NCBI RefSeq assembly: GCF_014192335.1 | Contig: NZ_JACHXU010000017.1 | Location: 62,001-126,000 of the forward strand | Length of the DNA stretch: 64,000 nucleotides | Origin: Aporhodopirellula rubra | GTDB taxonomy: Bacteria > Planctomycetota > Planctomycetia > Pirellulales > Pirellulaceae | Direction of reading: 5' to 3' | Shown: one piece after another, positions 18,561-27,162 of the stretch | Layout of the letters: each line of letters opens with the position of its first letter | Numbering within the stretch: the first letter of the stretch is position 1 | Made by a program: the position numbers and the translations under genes | The notes under the pieces: generated by a model | The model's database searches: none | The model's input: only the letters and a program-made list of their open reading frames with translations | What the model was told of the DNA's origin: nothing

Positions 18561-18986
18561 CTAGTCACGCTCACCCAAGTCGTCGTCCGTTCCCGAGCTA
18601 ATTTCGGGAAAAATCTCGCGTTCGTTGTAACGACGTTGACGGATGTTAACTTGATCGTCGAGTGCTCGTTGCGAATCAATGACGTTATCGTTCGCGACGT
18701 CAGAAACGCGTGACGGGTTCGAGTTCCATGTGATCGGGCTGCTGATTTTCTCAGTAACGTTTTGCTTTTTTCTGTGATCGGTTTGGCGCCGCATTGGTTC
18801 GGAATCGGCCATTTGTTCTGCATCCAAGCGGTAACGGAAAAAGTGTCCGGTCGAGTCGCGAAATTTTGGAAATCCGTTGATGGGATTTGATCCCAAAGTC
18901 GCGTTGGGTTCCCTAGAAAACATGCCAATGGCGGGTAAAATCTCAAGCCGCTGTCGGTACGATAGATGCACGTCTTCGGCACCCAT
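18561..18986 (-). CDS. Hypothetical small hydrophilic protein
   Basis: 141-residue open frame in the 480-base gap between the ABC permease and the response regulator. Composition is protein-like, rich in Asp, Asn, Glu, Arg and Gln, with an acidic end (SSGTDDDLGERD). No signal peptide, membrane segment or known domain is seen. Its ATG is only 32 bases from the divergent response-regulator start. A 164-residue frame overlaps it in another phase but reads less like a protein. It may be spurious. Confidence 0.35.
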   Translation of the reverse strand: MGAEDVHLSYRQRLEILPAIGMFSREPNATLGSNPINGFPKFRDSTGHFFRYRLDAEQMADSEPMRRQTDHRKKQNVTEKISSPITWNSNPSRVSDVANDNVIDSQRALDDQVNIRQRRYNEREIFPEISSGTDDDLGERD

Positions 18987-19018
18987 TTCCCCAATCCAAA
19001 GCCAAGATAGATCTCTGT

Positions 19019-19516
19019 ATGCAATCAGTTCTTGAAGGACGTCGATGCGTGATTGCTGACGACGTTCGTAGTTCTCGTGAAGTCCTCGGCCGATGGCTAC
19101 AGGAATTTGGTTTGATTACTTCTTGCGAGTCCGATGGAGAATCTGCCTGGGAAAGTATTCAGCAGGACGAGTGTGATCTGGTGATCACGGATATCGAGAT
19201 GCCAGGGATGAGCGGCTTGGAACTGCTGCGCAACATGCGTTCGGATTCGAACTCACGAGTGCAGGACTTGCCGGCGATCGTGATCACCAGCCTGCTGGAT
19301 GAACAGGTCGCCAGCGTCGTGCAGGACTTCGGTGGCACGACGTTAGTGTTGAAGCCGCTGAGTAAAAGTGTCTTGTACGAAGTCGTCGGTTGCGTGCTCG
19401 GCGATCTACCCGTCGAACCGGTGTACACCAGTTTTCAATCGGACCAAGAGGCGAGCGGCATCTCGCCCTCGCTGCGCTATCTCGTTGATCGGGCACGAGC
19501 GAGCGATACGAGATGA
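19019..19516 (+). CDS. Receiver-domain response regulator without output domain
   Basis: 165 residues. CheY-like receiver: acidic pair at residues 14-15 (IADDV), phosphoacceptor Asp58 in LVITDIEMPGMSG, the switch Ser/Thr in IVITS, and the conserved Lys in LVLKPLS. The remaining 40 residues (VYTSFQSDQEASGIS onward) match no DNA-binding domain, so it probably acts through protein contacts. No histidine kinase is adjacent. It converges with the stress-protein gene with a 3-base gap. Confidence 0.93.
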   Translation: MQSVLEGRRCVIADDVRSSREVLGRWLQEFGLITSCESDGESAWESIQQDECDLVITDIEMPGMSGLELLRNMRSDSNSRVQDLPAIVITSLLDEQVASVVQDFGGTTLVLKPLSKSVLYEVVGCVLGDLPVEPVYTSFQSDQEASGISPSLRYLVDRARASDTR

Positions 19517-19519
19517 CAT

Positions 19520-20011
19520 CTATGAGATTTCAAATCGTTTAAGAGTTTCCGGGTTGCATGTTTTCAGTCCGCGTTCGGCGTCATTCAATTTGATTGACTC
19601 TCCGATCACCATCACAAGCGTGCCGCCGGCGATGACGTGCTCTTCGTAACGTAACGCAACGTCCTCGCTAATCTGAAGCGATTTGACTGCCGCGAACAGT
19701 CCTCCGCTGGCCGCACCAACCGCCATCCCAACGATTGGCCCCGCCACCAGCAAAGGTCCGATCATTGTGCCTGCCCCGAGGACGGCACCAACCGCGCCTC
19801 CCGCGAGTGTTGCGGCGCCCGTCGTCTTTTCAGCCGGTGGCGAATCTTCCATATCCTGGGTGCGGTCCCGCGGCACATGCCGCTCGATCTCGTCGGGTGT
19901 CGAAATCACCGACACTTCCTCGGGGCCGTACCCCGCCTTTTCGAGGACCTCCAGAGCGGTGTGGAGTGCTTTCTTTCCAGCAAATTCAGCGATTAGGCAG
20001 TCTTTAGACAT
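19520..20011 (-). CDS. General stress protein 17M-like protein with glycine-zipper segment
   Basis: 163 residues. The N-terminal 45 residues (CLIAEFAGKKALHTALEVLEKAGY, then EEVSVIS) resemble the ferredoxin-like fold of YflT/GSP17M proteins, in which a small domain precedes a hydrophobic segment. Residues about 70-115 are a Gly/Ala-rich glycine-zipper (GGAVGAVLGAGTM, GPIVGMAVGAASGG) that likely inserts in or lies on a membrane. The C-terminal strand-helix segment (GTLVMVIGES) may complete a second small domain. A link to stress is by family only. Confidence 0.7.
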   Translation of the reverse strand: MSKDCLIAEFAGKKALHTALEVLEKAGYGPEEVSVISTPDEIERHVPRDRTQDMEDSPPAEKTTGAATLAGGAVGAVLGAGTMIGPLLVAGPIVGMAVGAASGGLFAAVKSLQISEDVALRYEEHVIAGGTLVMVIGESIKLNDAERGLKTCNPETLKRFEIS

Positions 20012-20058
20012 CGGTTGATCTCAGTATGAAGGAGGTTGATTCGTAAAACGCGTGACAA

Positions 20059-20514
20059 CTAATTTTCTTTCTTAGATGTAAACAGCATCGTCTTGCTGCC
20101 TTTGGTTGATTGGAATTCTGTTGGGCGTGGGACGCCCGGCAGCGAATAGCACAATTGCATTTTGTCCTCGTCGGTGAACCTGAGGATGCCCAACGCTTTC
20201 ATGGGCGGCATTCCTTCGGTCTCGGTTGTCATGTCGATATGGAACGGTTTGGTGGTTGCATCGAGGGTGAACTTGGCTCGGTACTTTTCATTCTCATCGG
20301 CGTCGTAGGTCACCATCACGTCGTTGTCGATTTTCATCTTCGTGCCATCGAGTTCCTTTTCTGGCACGTCTTCGCCTCGGTTAACTCCGTCGGTAATGTT
20401 CCATACACCTTGAAGATTCCGTGTGATCGGGTTCACGCTTTCGTCGCCGTTCACGATCAAGTGTGGCAATAGAAAAGTAGTCACGGTAAGTGCGAGTAGA
20501 AGCGGTCGGTTCAT
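20059..20514 (-). CDS. Exported TIGR03067-type protein
   Basis: 151 residues with a signal peptide (MNRPLLLALTVTTFLLPHLIV, cleavage near NGDES). The mature part begins LQGVWNITDGVNRGEDVPE and goes on with beta-strands ending in RPTEFQSTKGSKTMLFTSKK, the pattern of the planctomycete-enriched TIGR03067 domain (lipocalin-like, function unknown). It lies 47 bases upstream of the stress-protein gene on the same strand. Confidence 0.82.
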   Translation of the reverse strand: MNRPLLLALTVTTFLLPHLIVNGDESVNPITRNLQGVWNITDGVNRGEDVPEKELDGTKMKIDNDVMVTYDADENEKYRAKFTLDATTKPFHIDMTTETEGMPPMKALGILRFTDEDKMQLCYSLPGVPRPTEFQSTKGSKTMLFTSKKEN

Positions 20515-20816
20515 TGAGTCGTCCTCATTGATAGAGCAAAGTGCCTAGGGAAACGCTACGACGCGGCGCCACCTTTCAATCGCTGAAGATCGCAAACCTT
20601 GTGCCGATTTGGATTCGCTGGCAGTTCAGGAGAACGCTCGTAATCAAGCCGCCGATATCCATGTTTCGTATTTATCGGGCCGAGCGACCAATGCGTTTCG
20701 CTCGACCACACGACGCATGAAAAAGGTATCGAGTTTGCACGCGGACAGTGTGCACGTGGTCAACGGAATTTAGTCGTGATCAATCCGAATCGAACGCCTA
20801 ACAAAACACATCGCAA
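20515..20816. other. 302-base gap without a recognised gene
   Basis: Divergent region between the TIGR03067-type gene and mgtC-like gene. I see no ORF, RNA signature or strong hairpin; a short GC-rich direct similarity (GCACGCGG / GCACGTGG) near 20737-20759 is the only pattern noted. Confidence 0.4.
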
Positions 20817-21326
20817 ATGTTGGATCTAGCAGACCTCGCCAATCTTCAAATCATTGCAATCGCCGGCGCTTGTGGAGCCGCGATTGGTTTCGAACGCGAG
20901 TTCGCGGGAAAGCCTGCAGGGATTCGTACGCACATTTTCGTCAGTGCAGGCTCCGCGTTGATGATGATTCTCGGCCAAGAGATTTTAGGGCAGTTCGAAA
21001 ACCAGCAGCAGGACAGCTTATTGAAAGCGGATCCGATTCGGATTCTTCAAGCCATCGTCGTTGGTATCAGCTTTCTCGGTGCCGGGACGATTGTGCATGA
21101 GGAGCACCGCGGCGTTGAAGGTCTAACGACTGCAGCGACGATTTATCTCACCGCCGGTATTGGCGTTGCGACTGCCGTGCAGCGTGTGTCGCTCGCTATC
21201 ATGGTCACGGTCGCCGCTATCTTCGTGCTGTTCGTGCTCGGTTGGGTTGAAGACCAAGTTGCCAAGGCACGGCGTCGCCGCAGAAGTCGTGAAAAATCTG
21301 ATGAGGACAACTGGGAGATTAGGTAG
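20817..21326 (+). CDS. MgtC/SapB-family membrane protein
   Basis: 169 residues. MgtC hallmarks: GAAIGFEREFAGKPAGIRTH after the first helix, LVSAG-like SAGSALMMI, then IVVGISFLGAGTI and GLTTAATIYLTAGIGVATA. Four membrane helices precede a basic C-terminal tail. The family is linked to Mg2+ limitation and control of F-ATPase or membrane potential; the precise role here is unknown. The gene overlaps the convergent DedA gene by 8 bases. Confidence 0.93.
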   Translation: MLDLADLANLQIIAIAGACGAAIGFEREFAGKPAGIRTHIFVSAGSALMMILGQEILGQFENQQQDSLLKADPIRILQAIVVGISFLGAGTIVHEEHRGVEGLTTAATIYLTAGIGVATAVQRVSLAIMVTVAAIFVLFVLGWVEDQVAKARRRRRSREKSDEDNWEIR

Positions 21327-21930
21327 CCTGCTGCGACGTTAAACGTTGAGCGATCAGTCGCCAGATCCACCAACCGAACATGAGCACGATCACGCCGGTG
21401 CTAACCCAACCCAGTGGTTTAGCGAGATTGCTGTATTGATCGCCGAGCCACCAACCGAGTCCAGCTAGCAATGCCGTCCAGAGCACCGTGCCGATTGCTG
21501 TGAACAGGGAGAATCGTCCAACGGGCATGTCAGCAAAACCTGCCGGCACGCTGATCAGTGTGCGGACGCCTGGGATCATTCGGCAAATGAGTACAGCAGT
21601 CGCTCCCCAGGACTCAAACGATTCGTCGACTCGGTCGAGATCACGAGGAGTGATTGTTAACCAAGCACCGTGGCCTTCAATCCATCGCTGCAGTCTCGGT
21701 TTTCCGATCCATCGTGCCACGTAATACCAAGCCATCGCCCCGATGAACGATCCGATGCTGCCCGCCAAAACAACGGCAACGAAAGAGGTCTCACCCTGGC
21801 TGACGGCATAGCCCGCCCATGGCATCACCACCTCTGAGGGAATCGGTGGGAAAATGTTTTCGACCAACATCAAAACTCCAACTCCAACGGAGCCGAACTG
21901 TTCGAGGAAGCCTTTGATCCACTCAGTCAT
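21319..21930 (-). CDS. DedA-family membrane protein
   Basis: 203 residues, normal for the family. Diagnostic features are the re-entrant segment ENIFPPIPSEVVMPWAGY with the conserved Glu, GSFIGAMAWYYVARWIG, and the Arg-containing RMIPGVRTLISVPAGFA. The C-terminus has a terminal helix (GVIVLMFGWWIWRLI). DedA proteins are inner-membrane transporters or flippases, several acting on undecaprenyl phosphate or other lipids; the substrate here is open. Its 3' end overlaps the mgtC-like gene. Confidence 0.94.
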   Translation of the reverse strand: MTEWIKGFLEQFGSVGVGVLMLVENIFPPIPSEVVMPWAGYAVSQGETSFVAVVLAGSIGSFIGAMAWYYVARWIGKPRLQRWIEGHGAWLTITPRDLDRVDESFESWGATAVLICRMIPGVRTLISVPAGFADMPVGRFSLFTAIGTVLWTALLAGLGWWLGDQYSNLAKPLGWVSTGVIVLMFGWWIWRLIAQRLTSQQAT

Positions 21931-22221
21931 CGATCTTGCCTAGTCATTGTTGTGGAACTGACATTCCGAAAACGTGAGCACGCCAACGAGGTTCACTTCC
22001 GCCGCGCACGTCACGCATCGCCAAAGCGGTCCGGAATGCTCTCGAAGAAGATGCCCGCAAAGAACGTTCCGCTTAATCCGAGGGCGAAAGCGCCTTGCGA
22101 TCGGTAATCGCGACGTCACGTCGTTGGCATGCGAGTTGCGTTTCCGCCGGAGTTGCGTTTGTCGGGGATCGATACGTTCCCCGTCTGCTGAATCATATCT
22201 TCTATCGGTGCAGAGAAGTTC

Positions 22222-23277
22222 ATGCCTACCCAACGTCCCGCAGTGATTGTCACCGGCAGTGCAGGGTTGCTCGGTAATCCCGTTTGCCTCCGCCTCGCTG
22301 ATGCCGGTTATGAAGTTATCGGATTCGACCGTGTGGGGTTACCGGAACCTCCGAAATCACATCGGAACGTACTCGACGTTGAATGTGATCTTTCAGATTC
22401 CGTGTCCGTGCGAGCCGCGATGCAGAAAGTCCGCTCGCTTACCGGTGGTAAACTCGCGAGTGTCGTTCACATGGCCGCCTACTACGACTTCTCTGGTGAC
22501 GATAGCGACCTCTATGAAAAGGTCACGATCAATGGCACCGATCGCCTGCTCAATGAACTCGAAGGTTTCGAATACGAGCAGTTTGTATTCACGAGTACTA
22601 TGTTGGTGCATGCTCCATGTGATGTTGGGGAGCGTATCTGCGAGGACAGCCCGATCAAAGCAAAATGGCCGTATCCAGCCAGCAAGGTGGAAACCGAACG
22701 TCTGATCCGTGATGGGCATCCGGGTGTCAATTCCGTCTTCTTGCGAATCGCGGGCGTGTATACCGATTTCGGTAGACAACCCACGCTCGTGCATCAAATC
22801 AAACGGATCTACGAAAACGATTTCCAGGGACATTTCTTTCCCGGCGATACCGAGGCGGGGCAGTCGGCGGTGCACCTCGACGATGTTGCCGACGCGATTG
22901 TACGCACAGTTGAACGACGTGCGTCGATCGATCCCAAAACTGCAATCCTGATCGGAGAACCAGATCCCGTCTCGTACGAGACGCTGCAGAACATGATCGG
23001 CAAGCAGTTGCACGGTTCAAAGTGGTCGACGATGTATGTTCCAAAATCGCTCGCGAAAGTGGGGGCGGCCGTTGTGGACTGCGTTCAAGGCGGTGATGCG
23101 TTTATCAAGTCGTTCATGGTTGATATGGCTGACGATCACTACGCACTCGACATCTCGCGAGCCAAGCGATTGCTCGATTGGCATCCGACTCACGCATTGG
23201 CGACAACGCTCCCTAAGATTATCGAATCGTTAAAGAGTGATCCGGAAGGTTGGTATCGTCTTAACGGAGTGTCTTGA
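22222..23277 (+). CDS. NAD(P)-dependent epimerase/dehydratase (extended SDR)
   Basis: 351 residues. Rossmann motif VTGSAGLLGNPV (GxxGxxG) at the N-terminus, Asp in VIGFDRV favouring NAD, SDR active-site YPASK within AKWPYPASKVETERL, and the downstream substrate segment typical of extended SDRs. It could modify a nucleotide sugar or similar substrate; none is indicated. It is the first gene of a tight three-gene operon (3-base gap to the VKOR-like gene, which in turn overlaps the SPW gene). Confidence 0.92.
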   Translation: MPTQRPAVIVTGSAGLLGNPVCLRLADAGYEVIGFDRVGLPEPPKSHRNVLDVECDLSDSVSVRAAMQKVRSLTGGKLASVVHMAAYYDFSGDDSDLYEKVTINGTDRLLNELEGFEYEQFVFTSTMLVHAPCDVGERICEDSPIKAKWPYPASKVETERLIRDGHPGVNSVFLRIAGVYTDFGRQPTLVHQIKRIYENDFQGHFFPGDTEAGQSAVHLDDVADAIVRTVERRASIDPKTAILIGEPDPVSYETLQNMIGKQLHGSKWSTMYVPKSLAKVGAAVVDCVQGGDAFIKSFMVDMADDHYALDISRAKRLLDWHPTHALATTLPKIIESLKSDPEGWYRLNGVS

Positions 23278-23280
23278 TCG

Positions 23281-23913
23281 ATGTCACGCAACCGCATCGC
23301 TGCTCAGGAACTCGATCGCGCCGTTCCGCCGTACCACCATAACCCGTCGGCGTGGAGTCAACGGGTACCGATTTGTCTATTGGCGTTTGTGGCCGCGTTG
23401 ATCTCCTCGCATTTGTCGCTCTATCAATGGGGCTTCATCGAGAACGCGTGGGATCCTGTGTTCGCCGGAGGCAGCAACCGAGTTCTTAAGTCTGACACGG
23501 CAAAATCGATGTACGGTCTCTTGGGGATTCACGATGCCGCGCTCGGCGTGCTCGCCTACCTCGGCGACGCCATTCTTGGGTTTGCAGGCTCGACACGGCG
23601 ATGGCAGTATCGTCCTTGGTTGGTGATCCTTTTCGGGGTCGACGTGATTCCGTTGGGAATTGTCAGTGTCGTCTTAGTGCTTTGCCAAGCATTCATTGTG
23701 GGCGATTGGTGTTTCCTGTGTCTCGTCACCGCAGCGATTTCGTTGGTCCTGGTTTATTGGGCGTGGGACGAAGTTCGTGTGTCGCTCGCATACCTAAAAA
23801 TCGTGTGGACGCAGCATCGCAGTGTTCGATTGATGTGGGATGCCTTCTGGGGAATCCGGTGCGAAGAATTAGACCGTGCCGGCGAACAACTCTTGTCGCG
23901 TGAGGTGTCATGA
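23281..23913 (+). CDS. Vitamin K epoxide reductase-like membrane protein
   Basis: 210 residues with four to five membrane helices. The family signature is the helix-embedded CxxC in IVGDWCFLCLVTAAISL, plus SSHLSLYQWG and GIHDAALGVLAYL in the positions of the VKOR quinone pocket. The region that normally holds the loop cysteine pair reads NAWDPVFAGGSNRVLKSD and has none. Such VKOR-like proteins could pass electrons to quinone via the CxxC, but the missing loop cysteines argue against classic disulfide formation with a DsbA-like partner. Overlaps the next gene by ATGA. Confidence 0.88.
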   Translation: MSRNRIAAQELDRAVPPYHHNPSAWSQRVPICLLAFVAALISSHLSLYQWGFIENAWDPVFAGGSNRVLKSDTAKSMYGLLGIHDAALGVLAYLGDAILGFAGSTRRWQYRPWLVILFGVDVIPLGIVSVVLVLCQAFIVGDWCFLCLVTAAISLVLVYWAWDEVRVSLAYLKIVWTQHRSVRLMWDAFWGIRCEELDRAGEQLLSREVS

Positions 23914-24257
23914 TGTGGGGGAGAGTCGTCGAAATCATGACCGCTGTTTGGCTCGGTGCGAGTCCGTTTATCTTTGGCGTGCAGTCGGACGTGACGATCC
24001 TGTGGGGCGATTTTTCAATCGCTCTGTCCATTGCCGCACTAGCGGGGCTTTCTTATTGGCGACCGACACGGCACGCCCATCTTCTCACGTTGCTCGTTGC
24101 GGTGGGACTCGTGCTGTGGGGCCGTTTTGCGAACACGCCAGCACCTCCCGCACATCAGAATCATATCGTCATCGGGCTCTTTTTAATGATGATCGCAATC
24201 ATTCCCAATGACGCGTCGATGCCTCCACGTGTGTGGCAGGTGCCTCCGCCAAAGTAA
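23910..24257 (+). CDS. SPW-repeat-like small membrane protein
   Basis: 115 residues. The motif MTAVWLGASPFIFGV near the N-terminus, and the pattern of paired short helices, fit the SPW-repeat family of small membrane proteins (no known biochemical role). Four hydrophobic stretches are visible. Its ATG overlaps the VKOR-like stop, so translation is coupled. The conserved neighbourhood suggests it works with the SDR and VKOR proteins. Confidence 0.72.
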   Translation: MMWGRVVEIMTAVWLGASPFIFGVQSDVTILWGDFSIALSIAALAGLSYWRPTRHAHLLTLLVAVGLVLWGRFANTPAPPAHQNHIVIGLFLMMIAIIPNDASMPPRVWQVPPPK

Positions 24258-24314
24258 GACGCGCTACCACCATGCCGATCAACGCTCCTCTATCGTATCG
24301 AACGAGTCCATCGT

Positions 24315-24995
24315 TCATCGAGCACGGAATAGTCCACTTCGAAACGCCTTGGCGATCGCAGCGGGAGCGTTGGGGACCTTCAGCTTTTCAAAGACGTGGA
24401 CAACATGAGTGCTCACCGTGCTGGTGCTGAGACGTAGCGTGCGAGCGATTTCTTTCTTCGTTAGTCCATCGGCCAACAATTCCAGTACTTCCAACTCGCG
24501 CGGGGTCAGGTGCCCGTCGATCGTTTCGGTCGCTTGCGATCCCCGGAGAGCGCCGAGCACATACTTTGCGACTCGCGAATCCAGTGTTGCTTCACCCTTC
24601 ATCACGCCACGGATTGCTGTCTTGATGTCAGACACCGTTGCCGATTTTACGAGGTAGCCTGAGGCGCCGAGAGAAATCGCGCGAATCACGTCGGCCTCCT
24701 GCTCGGACTGAGTCAATGCAATGATCTTCGCGTTGGGATACTGCTTTTCAAAAGACGGAATGGCTTCCAGTCCGTTAATGCCTGGCAGGTTTAAGTCCAA
24801 TAGAATCACGTCAGGCATGTTTCGATCGTCTCGGTTCTGCAAACTTCGTTGTGCGACCTCGACGGCCCCATAAGTGCCGATCAATTCAAAGTCATTTTCT
24901 CGCTTTAGTGCAATCTCAACGACTTCGCGGTAGTCCGGATGATCTTCGATGATCATGACGCGGATCGCGTGCGAACGAGCGGTAGGGATATTCAT
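24315..24995 (-). CDS. NarL/FixJ-type response regulator
   Basis: 226 residues from the ATG at 24995, which overlaps the kinase stop by ATGA and has GGAG nine bases upstream; a second in-frame ATG at 25010 contains that GGAG and is less likely. Receiver: acidic residues in MIIEDHP, phosphoacceptor Asp67 in VILLDLNLPGINGLE, Lys in GYLVKSA. Output: LuxR-type helix-turn-helix from LTPRELEVLELLADG to STVSTHVVHVFEKL. It probably dimerises on DNA after phosphorylation by the adjacent kinase. A palindromic element at 27014-27047 is a candidate target. Confidence 0.95.
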   Translation of the reverse strand: MNIPTARSHAIRVMIIEDHPDYREVVEIALKRENDFELIGTYGAVEVAQRSLQNRDDRNMPDVILLDLNLPGINGLEAIPSFEKQYPNAKIIALTQSEQEADVIRAISLGASGYLVKSATVSDIKTAIRGVMKGEATLDSRVAKYVLGALRGSQATETIDGHLTPRELEVLELLADGLTKKEIARTLRLSTSTVSTHVVHVFEKLKVPNAPAAIAKAFRSGLFRAR

Positions 24996-26989
24996 CGGCG
25001 GAATCTCCATCGGTTGGGCCGGAGTGTGAGTTGGACGCAGGTTCCGCCCGTCGGCGGGCAGTCCACTTTGATGTCGGCACCAAGCAATTTGGCGCGTCGA
25101 TGGAGTGAAGGCGGAACCGCATTGACGCTAGACCCCGAGAGGCCCCGTCCGTTGTCGCTGATGCTTAGTTTGACTTCGCTGGCGTCGGCAACGAGGTGGG
25201 TGGCTAATTGAGTCGCGCCCGAATGCCGGCAAATATTGACCAGGCATTCTTTGTAAAAAAGGAATAGGTCGAACCGGATTCGTGGTTTTAGGCGATTCAG
25301 ATGAGTCTCGCCGGAAACGACCAAGTCGTGATCGAGATGAACGGCAATTCTCTCAGCCGTGCGCTGCATGTCCGTGCGAAATCCCGCGTACAACTCGCTC
25401 GCATCTTGCATGTCGGTGCAGTGCCGCATCGCAACGCCGGTGCGTTCGGTGACACTGCGAATGCGTTGCAGAAAGGTAGAGAGATCGTCAGGGGACTCCT
25501 TGGCGTCATCGGCAAGATCGCTGAGCAATCCGATCGTGTGAAGATTGGCACCGAGTTCGTCATGCAGATCCGCGGCGAAGCGTTCCTTAATCTCAGCCAA
25601 TTGACGCATTTGGATCATCCGCGTCATCAACACGATGAATCCGATCGCGACGACCAGGAACAAGGCGAGCCAAGTCATGCGTCGCAGGTTGGCGGTTTGC
25701 TGTGCGTAACGTTGTTGCAATTCGTTCATGATTTGGGGGCGGAGCGTTTCAAGATCATGACGTTTCGCCAGTCCCTCCAGCCACTCGCGAGTTGGCAGGA
25801 TATTGCCGTAAAAGTTGCTCCCATCAGTGACTGCTGATAATTTGCGACCCAACATCCGGTTGATGCCACTCACCTCCAAATCGGCATTTTTAGCAACGTT
25901 CGTTCCATTGGCGAACAGTTCAATCTCCGCAAAGCCGATATGCGAGAGGCCTTCCTGTTCGATGGCGTTTCGGGCTGAGTCCGATGCCACGACACGGACG
26001 TACCGACACTCCGACGCCGGGAAACGCTGGACCATAATGGGAGCGAGGTCGTAAACGGAAGCGAGGTCGAACTCGCAGAGAAATTTGGCGTTATCAAAAT
26101 CTCGCGAATCGGAGCCATACGCTCTAACATTCCGTGGAATGCCGTATTCAGCCGGTTGCGACTGAGGGACGGTGTCGCTGGTATCGGGCCCATGGAGATG
26201 AATTCGATCAATCGCGAAAGAGCTCTTTAAGTCAAACGTGATTTCGCATTTGTGTCCACTTTCGATTGAGCACAGATACGCGATGCTCTGCGTCCCCTCG
26301 GAGGCGTCCATTAGGTAGGGCAGAAAACCGTCAACGAGATACTGTTTCTGTAAGGATCTTACTGTCGTGTAGGCATCTTCGGAAACGGACACCTGTTGGT
26401 GCAACGCTACGTTTTCTTCGCCACTGAATACGATGATCTCGGCCAATTGCAAATCGAAGCGATCGTCCCAAACACGCGGAGATAACACACTTGCGTCGAC
26501 GCGTATCCAAGATCCGGCGACGGGATTCGGTAGATCGATGACCAGCGGAGCGACTCGTGGCAGAATCACGTCCTCCTTCTTGACTCGGGCGACCACCGTG
26601 CCTGAGGTGTCATCGTTGGTGCCAACCAAGATATCGAATTGCCGTGGGAAACCGTCAGCAACGAACCCGTTCTTCGCATCTCGCCAAATCGTGGGGACGA
26701 GAACAATTTGATCGATCAGTTCGGTCGATTCGAGTTGGACTTCGATCCAGACACGGTTGTCGGGCTCGTCGTGGGAAGCGGATCGAAATCCGATCGCACC
26801 GGCACCGCCTCGCAAGCTTAGCGAGGGGAGTTCCAGCAGTGTTTCGTTGACGTCGACGAGACGCTGCTCGAGTAAAGACAACGAGAGTCGTCGCCAGCCT
26901 GCAGCCGGAGTCGGCTGCTCGGTGACCGTGAATGCCAGCATCCCGGTGCAGAGAATGAGCGAAATTATGGTTCTCAGCGTGCCTTCCAT
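24992..26989 (-). CDS. Sensor histidine kinase with two discoidin-like sensor repeats
   Basis: 665 residues. A signal-anchor occupies residues 5-22. Residues about 40-190 and 195-362 are beta-rich repeats that each end with the same kind of strand (LAEIIVFSG and FAEIELFANG) preceded by YVRV/IRVD-like segments, as in F5/8-type C (discoidin, CBM32-like) domains. A membrane helix is at 438-458. The kinase core is HisKA_3 with His476 in AADLHDELGANLH and an HATPase_c with KECLVNICRHSGA and ISDNGRGLSG. It pairs with the response regulator encoded next. Location at the border of the glycan locus suggests it senses carbohydrate outside the membrane (inference). Confidence 0.9.
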   Translation of the reverse strand: MEGTLRTIISLILCTGMLAFTVTEQPTPAAGWRRLSLSLLEQRLVDVNETLLELPSLSLRGGAGAIGFRSASHDEPDNRVWIEVQLESTELIDQIVLVPTIWRDAKNGFVADGFPRQFDILVGTNDDTSGTVVARVKKEDVILPRVAPLVIDLPNPVAGSWIRVDASVLSPRVWDDRFDLQLAEIIVFSGEENVALHQQVSVSEDAYTTVRSLQKQYLVDGFLPYLMDASEGTQSIAYLCSIESGHKCEITFDLKSSFAIDRIHLHGPDTSDTVPQSQPAEYGIPRNVRAYGSDSRDFDNAKFLCEFDLASVYDLAPIMVQRFPASECRYVRVVASDSARNAIEQEGLSHIGFAEIELFANGTNVAKNADLEVSGINRMLGRKLSAVTDGSNFYGNILPTREWLEGLAKRHDLETLRPQIMNELQQRYAQQTANLRRMTWLALFLVVAIGFIVLMTRMIQMRQLAEIKERFAADLHDELGANLHTIGLLSDLADDAKESPDDLSTFLQRIRSVTERTGVAMRHCTDMQDASELYAGFRTDMQRTAERIAVHLDHDLVVSGETHLNRLKPRIRFDLFLFYKECLVNICRHSGATQLATHLVADASEVKLSISDNGRGLSGSSVNAVPPSLHRRAKLLGADIKVDCPPTGGTCVQLTLRPNRWRFRR

Positions 26990-27013
26990 CCCTCTATTGT
27001 GATCCGAAAATAA

Positions 27014-27047
27014 GCACTAAGCATCGTACGATTACACGATTTAGTGC
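27014..27047. promoter_or_regulatory. Compound inverted repeat in the kinase / DUF1559 divergent region
   Basis: Outer arms GCACTAA (27014-27020) and TTAGTGC (27041-27047) are perfect. Inner arms ATCGT (27023-27027) and ACGAT (27036-27040) continue the symmetry with a two-base offset, and ATCGTACGAT (27023-27032) is itself a palindrome. It lies about 25 bases upstream of the kinase start and 116 upstream of the DUF1559 start, so one bound protein could affect both. The NarL-type regulator next door is the natural candidate. Confidence 0.5.
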
Positions 27048-27087
27048 CTCCATATCAACGTATAGAGTTAAAGCCAACCACAAAAGC

Positions 27088-27119
27088 CCGGTGGGGGCGA
27101 GGAGATTCGCCTCAGCCGG
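27088..27119 (+). promoter_or_regulatory. Leader hairpin before the DUF1559 gene
   Basis: CCGG arms (27088-27091 and 27116-27119) bracket GGCGA / TCGCC (alternatively GAGG / CCTC), giving a stable GC-rich stem-loop ending 43 bases before the start codon. Function is unknown; it could influence mRNA stability or translation. Confidence 0.35.
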
Positions 27120-27162
27120 ATTGTGGGACTCTTCGGTTTTTTCAATTTTGTGAAAGGTGTTG

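Noticed and set aside
18530..19024. 164-residue - strand frame overlapping the response-regulator start
   Set aside because: It overlaps the 141-residue frame in another phase, crosses the response-regulator start, and is rich in residues typical of antisense reading.
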